Made by a program: the position numbers and the translations under genes
The notes under the pieces: generated by a model
Told to the model about the DNA's origin: nothing
What the model saw: the letters and a program-made list of their open reading frames with translations, nothing else
Database searches by the model: none
DNA from: an uncultured Veillonella sp.
Lineage (GTDB): Bacteria > Bacillota > Negativicutes > Veillonellales > Veillonellaceae
Length of the DNA stretch: 7,741 nt
Reading direction: 5' to 3'
Assembly: GCA_900549845.1 (NCBI GenBank)
Contig: URPT01000078.1
Location: 1-7,741 of the forward strand
In this document: piece after piece, positions 1 to 4,758 of the stretch
How positions within the stretch are numbered: the stretch's first letter is position 1
Layout: each line of letters opens with the position of its first letter

Positions 1-189
1 GCTGAAGAAGGATACAATGTAGATATTTGGAATGAAGGCCTTGGTGAAAATCCTTATGTACAAGATTTATTCTTGAAACATTTAGGTCAAGCTATTCGCA
101 TGTCCGACAGGAAGCGTCCCATGCCCCGTGAATCTGTAAAACCTGTTATGACGAATTCTCGCATGGAAGCGCAAGGTATGATTTCTTAA
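1..189 (+). CDS. cbiK: Sirohydrochlorin cobaltochelatase CbiK, C-terminal end only (first of two tandem copies)
   Basis: This is an open frame from the left edge to TAA at 187-189, giving the last 62 residues of a protein whose start lies outside the window. The segment GLGENPYVQDLFLKHLGQAI matches the C-terminal helix of CbiK as I recall it from Salmonella (GLGENPAIRAMFVAHLHQAL). The same place in the next gene reads ALGEYESIHDIFRQHVQDCI, so the two are paralogs. CbiK inserts cobalt into sirohydrochlorin in the anaerobic B12 pathway. About 30 residues follow the helix (RMSDRKRPMPRES onward), a tail longer than in Salmonella CbiK. The catalytic histidines and any signal peptide are outside the window, so I cannot say whether this copy is cytoplasmic or exported, or which metal it prefers. 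A hairpin terminator follows 50 nt after the stop. Confidence 0.82.
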   Translation, partial: AEEGYNVDIWNEGLGENPYVQDLFLKHLGQAIRMSDRKRPMPRESVKPVMTNSRMEAQGMIS

Positions 190-238
190 TTTACTCTCTC
201 ACATAATTAGACATACATCTCATCACACTCCTTTACAT

Positions 239-290
239 AAGTAAAAGTCCTCCTTGTTGGCAATCCAATGAGGAGGATTTTTACTTTTAC
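239..290 (+). terminator. Rho-independent terminator hairpin after the first cbiK copy
   Basis: Bases 239-260 pair with 265-286 to form a 22-bp stem with three G-U wobbles, around a CAAT loop (261-264). The core is TCCTCC with GAGGAGGA, and the right arm runs into ATTTTTACTTTTAC, giving a U-rich 3' side. The left arm is A-rich, so on the opposite strand the hairpin is also followed by U-rich sequence and could work in both directions. It sits 49 nt after the stop of the first chelatase and about 110 nt before the next start, which separates the two cbiK copies into different transcripts unless there is read-through. Confidence 0.8.
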
Positions 291-296
291 TATGAA

Positions 297-313
297 AGAT
301 ATTTATAATATCT
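297..313. promoter_or_regulatory. 17-bp perfect-armed dyad overlapping a candidate -10 box upstream of cbiK copy 2
   Basis: AGATATT (297-303), TAT, AATATCT (307-313) is a dyad with 7-bp arms. A consensus -10 hexamer TATAAT lies inside it at 304-309. The best-placed -35 at 17-bp spacing is TTACTT (281-286), which is poor and lies in the terminator arm. If this is the promoter, transcription would start near 316, giving an approximately 80-nt leader before the ATG at 397. A protein bound to the dyad would block the -10. The arms are AT-rich, so chance is a real alternative. Confidence 0.35.
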
Positions 314-321
314 ATTTTATA

Positions 322-360
322 CGTCCCATGGTATGCCCCTAACGTGTCGTCTATGGTATG
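322..360. repeat. Pair of direct repeats CGTC(C/T)ATGGTATG in the cbiK copy 2 leader
   Basis: CGTCCCATGGTATG (322-335) recurs as CGTCTATGGTATG (348-360), with ATGGTATG identical and offset by 25 bp. The second copy runs into TATGAT (357-362), a weak alternative -10. The repeats lie between the terminator hairpin and the ribosome binding site of the second chelatase gene. They could be a tandem binding site on DNA or part of an RNA leader, but no known regulator motif is recognised. Confidence 0.4.
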
Positions 361-396
361 ATTAAGATACATTATTAAATAGATAAGGAGACTTCC

Positions 397-1251
397 ATGA
401 AACAAGCTATTTTAGTTGTTGCCTTTGGGTCCACTGTTGACAGTGCTCGTGAACATAATATTGACTCCGTTGTGGAGTATATCCGTAAATCCTATCCAGA
501 TTATACGGTAGAATTAGCATTTTCCTCTCGTATCATCGTTAAGCGGTTGCGTGAACGAGGGGTTGAGATTCCTACTGAGCAAGGTGCATTAGAAAAACTT
601 ATTCAAGAAGGCTATACACATATTTATGTGCAACCCCTACATTTTACAGGTGGTGAAGAGTTTGATAAGTTGAAAAATAATATTCTCGCTCATGAAGGGG
701 AGGGCCACCTGGAAGTGTTGCGCGTAGGTAGACCGCTCGTATACTACATGGGCCAAGAAGAGCATCCTGATGATTATCAAATTTTGATTGATCATTTTAT
801 TAAGCCACTCAATATTTCCAAAGATGATGGTTTGTTATTAGTCGGTCATGGTGGCCTTGGTTCTGGCAATTCTTCATATGGTAATTTACAGTTTAAATTA
901 ATTCGTGATGGTCTTACGAATGTGCGTGTTGCAGTACTAGAAAATGCACCATATGTGGCAGATGTAGCTATGCCATGGGAATGGCTTGATGGAAAACGGC
1001 CAAACACAATTTATGTGCACCCATTATTGTTAGTACTTGGGGATCATGCACAAAATGATCTCTTTGGTGATGAAGAGGATAGCGTTGTCAATGAACTTGC
1101 TGGGGCAGGTTATGAAGTTAAACCAATTCATAGTGCCCTTGGTGAATATGAATCAATTCACGATATCTTCCGTCAACATGTGCAGGATTGTATCGATGAT
1201 TTGTATGGTAAACGCAGTCCACATCGTCCTGCAATTCCAAATATTAAATAG
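397..1251 (+). CDS. cbiK: Sirohydrochlorin cobaltochelatase CbiK (second tandem copy), anaerobic B12 pathway
   Basis: This 284-residue protein is predicted to insert Co2+ into sirohydrochlorin to give cobalt-sirohydrochlorin (cobalt-factor II), the first committed step of anaerobic cobalamin synthesis. It starts KQAILVVAFGST, as in the CbiK family (KKALLVVSFGTS in Salmonella). The metal and catalytic positions are present: His151 in LLVGHGG, Glu182 in AVLENAPY and His217 in LLLVLGDHAQND. The C-terminal helix LGEYESIHDIFRQHV also matches. At 284 residues it is about 20 longer than Salmonella CbiK (roughly 264), mostly from a basic tail, GKRSPHRPAIPNIK. No signal peptide is visible, so it is probably cytoplasmic. 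The ATG is fixed by AAGGAG at 385-390, 6 nt upstream. It follows a terminator after a paralogous gene, and no terminator separates it from cbiL. Metal choice (Co, Fe or Ni) cannot be settled from sequence. Confidence 0.92.
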   Translation: MKQAILVVAFGSTVDSAREHNIDSVVEYIRKSYPDYTVELAFSSRIIVKRLRERGVEIPTEQGALEKLIQEGYTHIYVQPLHFTGGEEFDKLKNNILAHEGEGHLEVLRVGRPLVYYMGQEEHPDDYQILIDHFIKPLNISKDDGLLLVGHGGLGSGNSSYGNLQFKLIRDGLTNVRVAVLENAPYVADVAMPWEWLDGKRPNTIYVHPLLLVLGDHAQNDLFGDEEDSVVNELAGAGYEVKPIHSALGEYESIHDIFRQHVQDCIDDLYGKRSPHRPAIPNIK

Positions 1252-1256
1252 TATCT

Positions 1257-1285
1257 TTGTATATCTTGTATAAATTAGTTATAAT
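1257..1285 (+). promoter_or_regulatory. Sigma-70-type promoter for cbiL-cbiA-cobO
   Basis: TTGTAT (1257-1262) and a perfect TATAAT (1280-1285) are separated by 17 bp. The site sits in the 86-nt gap between cbiK copy 2 and cbiL, with an expected transcription start near 1292 and a leader of about 45 nt. No terminator is visible in this gap, so cbiL can probably be transcribed both from here and by read-through from cbiK. Confidence 0.65.
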
Positions 1286-1337
1286 AAAAGATATGAAATT
1301 TATAAATAGATTGTAACTATAAGAATAGGAGAACCCC

Positions 1338-2045
1338 ATGAAAGGTAAATTATATGGCATTGGCGTAGGCCCTGGTGATTCTGAATTGATGACTGTGAAA
1401 GCTGCTCGCATCGTAGGTGAAGCTGATATTATCATCACACCTAAAACAGAAAAGAAAGATGGTTCTGTAGCACTTAATATTGCATCCCCATACATTCAAG
1501 AACATACAGAAATCGTTCCTGTAGTATTCCCAATGGTATTGGATGATGCAACACAAGAGGAAGGCTGGCAAGAAGCAAAACGCATTATCTTGTCCTACTT
1601 AGATCAAGGTAAAAGCGTTGTATTCTTAACATTGGGCGATCCTATGTTCTACAGTACATACATGTATGTATATCGTTTGATCGAAAATACAGGCCATGAA
1701 ATCGAAACAATTCCTGGCGTTACTGCATTCTGTGCTATTGGTTCTCACCTTGGCTATCCAATTGTAGAGAAAGAAGAAGTACTAGCTATCGTTCCTGCTA
1801 CAGCACCTAAAGAAAAAATCGATGCTGTATTGGCTGTAGCTGATGATGCGGTAATCATGAAAGTATATAAAAACTTTGATGAAGTACAAGAAACATTGCT
1901 TAAACATAACATGGCAGATGATGCGGTTATGATTAGCCGTGTAGGTTTGCCTGATGAGCAAGTATATGTAGGCCTAGACAATATGCCAAAAGATACTAAA
2001 CTCAACTACTTATCTACAATCCTTGCAAAACGTAAGGATCGTTAA
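1338..2045 (+). CDS. cbiL: Cobalt-factor II (precorrin-2) C20-methyltransferase CbiL
   Basis: This 235-residue protein is predicted to transfer a methyl group from S-adenosylmethionine to C20 of cobalt-factor II, the product of CbiK, giving cobalt-factor III. The tetrapyrrole methylase fold is shown by GIGVGPGDSELMTVKA near residues 7-22, LTLGDPMFYST at 97-107 and IPGVTAF at 125-131. KLYGIGVGPGD, FPM at 64-66, IMKVYKNF at 173-180 and LNYLSTIL at 222-229 follow the order seen in Salmonella CbiL (KLYALSTGPGAS, FPMS, LMKVYGRF, PYFSTIL), which separates it from CbiF, CbiH and CobA-type methylases. The length is normal for CbiL. The ATG has AGGAG at 1327-1331, 6 nt upstream. It is cytoplasmic, with no membrane segment. 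cbiA follows after 29 nt, consistent with one operon from the promoter at 1257-1285. Confidence 0.93.
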   Translation: MKGKLYGIGVGPGDSELMTVKAARIVGEADIIITPKTEKKDGSVALNIASPYIQEHTEIVPVVFPMVLDDATQEEGWQEAKRIILSYLDQGKSVVFLTLGDPMFYSTYMYVYRLIENTGHEIETIPGVTAFCAIGSHLGYPIVEKEEVLAIVPATAPKEKIDAVLAVADDAVIMKVYKNFDEVQETLLKHNMADDAVMISRVGLPDEQVYVGLDNMPKDTKLNYLSTILAKRKDR

Positions 2046-2074
2046 CAAACACGTCGTATTACGAGGTAATATCT

Positions 2075-3454
2075 ATGAACACAGTACAGATTCCACGTGT
2101 TGTCATTGCAGGCACAAACTCTGGTGTAGGTAAAACAACAATCGTAGCGGGCTTATTGGCTGCTTATGCAAATGGTGGACGTACGGTGCAATCCTTTAAA
2201 GTGGGCCCGGATTATATTGATCCGGGCTTTCATAAAATTGCATCCGGCCGTGACAGCTATAATTTAGATACGTGGCTCGTGCCACCTCACAAATTAAATC
2301 CTTTCTTTGCTACTATGGCAAATGGTGTAGACCTTGCCATTATCGAAGGTGTTATGGGATTATATGATGGCGGTCGCGAAGGGGTTAGTTCCACTGCCCA
2401 AATTGCTAAGCAATTGAATGCTCCAGTGGTATTAGTTATTGATTGTAAGGCGATGGGTGAAAGCGCAGCAGCCATTGCTAAAGGATTCCGTGATTATGAC
2501 CCAGAGGTAAACTTTGGTGGTGTCATTCTTAACCGCTTAGGCTCTGCTAACCATGAGCGCATGGTTCGTGAAGGCATGTCCAAGATTAGTGTTCCAGTCA
2601 TTGGTGCTATTTATCGCGATGACCGTGTGCACTCTCCTGAGCGTCATTTAGGCCTTACACCTGTTACTGAAGTCGATCCAACAGAAGCCATAAATACGAT
2701 TCGTGAAGCTGTTGAAAAAATGGTTAAGCTCGATCAATTATTAGAAATCGCATCTAGTGCACCAAGTATTGAATTACCCGATGCAGTAGATCCTAAATCC
2801 GTAGAAAAACGAGTTAAAATCGGTGTAGCCTATGATGAGGCGTTCTCTTTCTATTATCCAGCAAGTTTAGCCGCCTTAGAGGAAAAAGGTGCTGAAATCG
2901 TATACTTTAGTCCTCTTAATGACTTTGAAGTTCCTGATGTAGACGGCCTAGTATTTGGCGGTGGTTTCCCTGAAATGTTCTTGTTCCAACTCTCTAGTAA
3001 CGAGTCAATGAAGGAGTCTATCCGTCAAGCCAACGAACAAGGTATGCCTATTTATGCTGAATGTGGTGGCCTTATGTATTTATGTGAGAGCATCCACGAT
3101 TTCGAGGGTACCGTATATGATACGGTAGGTATTGTACCAGCTAATTGCATTATGCAACAAAAGCTACAAAAAGTAGGGTATGTTACGGCTACAGCTAAGC
3201 GAGATACCTTGTTAGGAGCTGCTGATACATCTCTTCGTGGTCATGAGTTCCATTTCTCCACTATGGAGCCGACTATAGAGGACTTCCCATGGGCATTCCA
3301 CTTAGAAGGTGGCCGCAAACCTCAATCCTATGATGGAGGCTTTGCCACAGACAATGTATTAGCATCGTATTTACATTTGAACTTTGCTGGCTCTGATGAA
3401 GGCGCGCAACATTTTGTTGATATATGCGCTAAGTATAAAGCTAAAAGGAGCTAA
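2075..3454 (+). CDS. cbiA: Cobyrinic acid a,c-diamide synthase CbiA (CobB/CbiA family)
   Basis: This 459-residue protein amidates the a- and c-acetate side chains of cobyrinic acid, using ATP and glutamine. The N-terminal synthetase domain has the P-loop GTNSGVGKTT (13-22), KVGPDYIDPGFH (42-53) and EGVMGLYDG (91-99). The C-terminal class I glutamine amidotransferase domain has GGGFPE (295-300), the nucleophile Cys330 in YAECGGLMYL, and His434 in SYLHLNF. The length is normal for the family. CobB of the aerobic pathway (hydrogenobyrinate as substrate) is the close alternative. CbiA is preferred because a cobalt-early chelatase and CbiL sit directly upstream. The start ATG has GAGG at 2063-2066, 8 nt upstream. 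The gene lies 29 nt after cbiL and 2 nt before cobO, so translation of the next gene is probably coupled. Enzymes for the steps between CbiL and CbiA are not in the window. Confidence 0.94.
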   Translation: MNTVQIPRVVIAGTNSGVGKTTIVAGLLAAYANGGRTVQSFKVGPDYIDPGFHKIASGRDSYNLDTWLVPPHKLNPFFATMANGVDLAIIEGVMGLYDGGREGVSSTAQIAKQLNAPVVLVIDCKAMGESAAAIAKGFRDYDPEVNFGGVILNRLGSANHERMVREGMSKISVPVIGAIYRDDRVHSPERHLGLTPVTEVDPTEAINTIREAVEKMVKLDQLLEIASSAPSIELPDAVDPKSVEKRVKIGVAYDEAFSFYYPASLAALEEKGAEIVYFSPLNDFEVPDVDGLVFGGGFPEMFLFQLSSNESMKESIRQANEQGMPIYAECGGLMYLCESIHDFEGTVYDTVGIVPANCIMQQKLQKVGYVTATAKRDTLLGAADTSLRGHEFHFSTMEPTIEDFPWAFHLEGGRKPQSYDGGFATDNVLASYLHLNFAGSDEGAQHFVDICAKYKAKRS

Positions 3455-3456
3455 TT

Positions 3457-3999
3457 ATGAGTGAACGAGGCTTAATTTTAGTTAATACCGGCAATGGTAA
3501 AGGTAAAACAACAGCAGCATTAGGTGTTGCATTACGCGCTGTTGGCCAAGGTCTTAAGGTTTTAATCTTACAATTTATCAAAAGTGGTAATGGCTATGGC
3601 GAACTAGCAGGTCTTGCTAAATTAGGGGACCAAGTAGAAATTCGTTCCATGGGTAAGGGATTCATTTACTATAAACGAGATGAAGTAGGCGAGGCTGAAT
3701 TGGCACGTCACAAAGAGGCAGCTCAAGAGGCTTGGCACACATTAGTGGAAGAAGTAAATTCAGATCGATGGGACCTCATCATTATGGATGAAATCAATAA
3801 TGCCATTAATTATGAGCTTATTGATGTGAATTCTGTAGTAAATATGCTTAAACATAAACCTGAGCGCTTACACGTTATTTTAACGGGTCGTTATGCAAAA
3901 TCTGAAATCATTGACATTGCCGATACGGTAACAGAAATGAAGGTAGTAAAGCACGCCTATGAGAAAGGCATTAAAGCTGCTAAGGGGATTGAGTTTTAG
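3457..3999 (+). CDS. cobO: Corrinoid (cob(I)alamin) adenosyltransferase, CobA/CobO/BtuR family
   Basis: This 180-residue protein is predicted to transfer the adenosyl group of ATP to Co(I) of cobyrinic acid a,c-diamide or other corrinoids, forming the cobalt-carbon bond. It has the family P-loop NTGNGKGKTTAALG (10-23), a Walker B-like LIIMDEI (107-113), HVILTGRYA (139-147) and the typical ending KGIKAAKGIEF (170-180). The N-terminal helix that precedes the P-loop in Salmonella CobA is absent, so it is a short version. The segment MGKGFIYYKRD (65-75) aligns with the Salmonella GFTW region: Phe69 is kept, but the tryptophan position is Tyr71. Its AAGGAG (3445-3450) lies inside the end of cbiA, 6 nt before the ATG, and the stop-to-start gap is 2 nt, so translational coupling is likely. 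It follows cbiA, whose product is its natural substrate. It is the last gene of the B12 unit here. Confidence 0.93.
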   Translation: MSERGLILVNTGNGKGKTTAALGVALRAVGQGLKVLILQFIKSGNGYGELAGLAKLGDQVEIRSMGKGFIYYKRDEVGEAELARHKEAAQEAWHTLVEEVNSDRWDLIIMDEINNAINYELIDVNSVVNMLKHKPERLHVILTGRYAKSEIIDIADTVTEMKVVKHAYEKGIKAAKGIEF

Positions 4000-4030
4000 T
4001 TTAGATGATATAGTAATAATTAAATCTAAA
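4000..4030 (+). terminator. Possible weak terminator after cobO
   Basis: TTTAGAT (4000-4006) can pair with ATCTAAA (4024-4030) around a 17-nt AT-rich loop, and ATTTT follows. The stem has only two G-C pairs and a long loop, so it is weak. It is the only hairpin between cobO and the superoxide reductase promoter, and read-through into that gene is plausible. Confidence 0.22.
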
Positions 4031-4068
4031 ATTTTCGAAAAAGTTCTTGCTAAAACTATATCGAAAAT
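4031..4068. repeat. Inverted and direct TCGAAAA repeats around the superoxide reductase promoter
   Basis: ATTTTCGA (4031-4038) is mirrored by TCGAAAAT (4061-4068). The first half-site is itself part of a perfect 10-bp palindrome, TTTTCGAAAA (4032-4041). TCGAAAA therefore occurs at 4035-4041 and again at 4061-4067, 26 bp apart, with the -35 box (4047-4052) between them and the second copy ending 2 bp before the -10. The placement suits a regulator site, but no known operator consensus is recognised and the DNA is AT-rich. Confidence 0.4.
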
Positions 4069-4075
4069 GTATAAT
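4047..4075 (+). promoter_or_regulatory. Sigma-70-type promoter of the superoxide reductase gene
   Basis: TTGCTA (4047-4052) and a perfect TATAAT (4070-4075) are 17 bp apart. The expected start of transcription is near 4082, giving a leader of about 65 nt. That leader begins with a small hairpin, AGCAC-AAG-GTGCT (4085-4097), and ends in AGGAGG. Confidence 0.7.
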
Positions 4076-4084
4076 ATAGTCATA

Positions 4085-4097
4085 AGCACAAGGTGCT
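4085..4097 (+). promoter_or_regulatory. Small hairpin at the predicted 5' end of the superoxide reductase mRNA
   Basis: AGCAC (4085-4089) and GTGCT (4093-4097) pair around an AAG loop. The stem is 5 bp with three G-C pairs and starts about 3 nt after the predicted transcription start. It could stabilise the 5' end of the mRNA or be a DNA dyad overlapping the start site. It has no U-tract and is not a terminator. Confidence 0.35.
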
Positions 4098-4147
4098 AAA
4101 TATTCTCGACATTAAGTATGTATATAAGACTAACCAGGAGGTTAACT

Positions 4148-4537
4148 ATGGCTGTACATGATTACATTAAATCCGGCGATTTCGCTACTGAAAAACACGT
4201 TCCTGTTATTGAAACTGTTGACACTGTAAAAGCAGGTGAAACTTTCCACGTAACATTGTCCGTTGGTAAAGACATTGCACATCCTAACACTGTAGAACAT
4301 CACATTGAATGGATTAAATTGTACTTCGTAGCTGAAGGTACTCAATTGCCATTCGAAGTTGGTGAAATTTCCTTCAACGTACACGGTGACGGCGCAACTG
4401 CAAACGAAGGCCCTGTACACGCAATCTCTGAAGGTTCTTTGGCAGTTTCCTTGAACAAATCTGGTAAATTGATTGCTGTATCCTACTGCAACATCCACGG
4501 TTTGTGGGAATCCGAAAAAGAAATCACAGTTGCTTAA
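4148..4537 (+). CDS. Class II superoxide reductase (neelaredoxin-type desulfoferrodoxin)
   Basis: This 129-residue cytoplasmic non-heme iron enzyme reduces superoxide to hydrogen peroxide without making oxygen, usually with rubredoxin as electron donor. The Fe(His)4Cys centre is complete: His17 in EKHVP, His45 and His51 in AHPNTVEHHIEWI, and Cys114 plus His117 in SYCNIHGLWE. Glu15 and Lys16, which shape the open iron site, are present. There is no N-terminal Cys4 desulforedoxin domain, so it is class II, close in layout to the Pyrococcus furiosus enzyme (about 124 residues). An in-frame ATG at 4118 would add ten residues, but ATG 4148 is chosen because AGGAGG (4136-4141) lies 6 nt upstream and homologs start there. 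All Phe codons are TTC, all Asn AAC and all Tyr TAC, unlike neighbouring genes, suggesting high expression. It has its own promoter and terminator. No rubredoxin gene is in the window. Confidence 0.95.
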   Translation: MAVHDYIKSGDFATEKHVPVIETVDTVKAGETFHVTLSVGKDIAHPNTVEHHIEWIKLYFVAEGTQLPFEVGEISFNVHGDGATANEGPVHAISEGSLAVSLNKSGKLIAVSYCNIHGLWESEKEITVA

Positions 4538-4555
4538 TTAACTTAATCAACTAAT

Positions 4556-4583
4556 AAAGACCAGCCTTAGGGCTGGTCTTTTT
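4556..4583 (+). terminator. Rho-independent terminator of the superoxide reductase gene
   Basis: AAAGACCAGCC (4556-4566) pairs perfectly with GGCTGGTCTTT (4571-4581) around a TTAG loop, with a T run at 4579-4583. It begins 18 nt after the stop codon. The A-rich left side means it could also act on transcripts from the other strand, though no gene is seen there. Confidence 0.93.
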
Positions 4584-4662
4584 GTATGTAATTTTTAATA
4601 ATAACATAATTATTTTAGAGAAAAATCTGTCCGCACTCAAAAGAGTTTTGTTTTTATATGGT

Positions 4663-4682
4663 GGATAAAATGCCTTATATCC
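4663..4682. promoter_or_regulatory. Imperfect dyad just upstream of the lysC promoter
   Basis: GGATA (4663-4667) and TATCC (4678-4682) form an inverted repeat that continues inward as AA/TT (4669-4670 with 4675-4676) past one A/A mismatch. It ends 1 bp before the candidate -35 (4684-4689). It could be an operator for aspartate kinase expression, but there is no match to a known motif that I recognise. Confidence 0.25.
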
Positions 4683-4683
4683 C

Positions 4684-4712
4684 TTTACAGTGCTATTTGT
4701 TTGTGGTAAAGT
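4684..4712 (+). promoter_or_regulatory. Candidate promoter of lysC
   Basis: TTTACA (4684-4689) and TAAAGT (4707-4712) are 17 bp apart. The -35 matches consensus at 5 of 6 positions and the -10 at 4 of 6. Expected transcription start is near 4719, leaving a leader of about 40 nt. That is too short for a lysine riboswitch, and none of the L-box core sequence is visible in the 175 nt between the upstream terminator and lysC. Confidence 0.42.
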
Positions 4713-4758
4713 ATATGCATATTGATTTTTAGTAGAATAAGTTAAATGAGGGATTATT

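Noticed and set aside
287..396. Cobalamin riboswitch upstream of the second cbiK
   Set aside because: Only about 110 nt lie between the terminator and the start codon, and the B12-box core (GCCACTG-like) is absent. The gap before cbiL is shorter still.
1037..1273. 78-codon open frame overlapping the 3' half of the second cbiK in another frame
   Set aside because: It lies inside a well-supported chelatase gene, has no ribosome binding site and no recognisable sequence.
4118..4147. Upstream in-frame ATG that would extend the superoxide reductase by ten residues
   Set aside because: It has no ribosome binding site. The AGGAGG at 4136-4141 fits the ATG at 4148, and known class II enzymes begin close to that residue.
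4142..4498. 118-codon open frame on the minus strand opposite the superoxide reductase gene
   Set aside because: It is a by-product of the C-ending codon bias of the real gene. There is no ribosome binding site or promoter on that strand, and the peptide looks like no protein.
4584..4758. Lysine riboswitch or leader peptide upstream of lysC
   Set aside because: No L-box core sequence is visible. A 24-codon frame at 4658-4732 has only two scattered lysines, no good ribosome site, and overlaps the candidate promoter.
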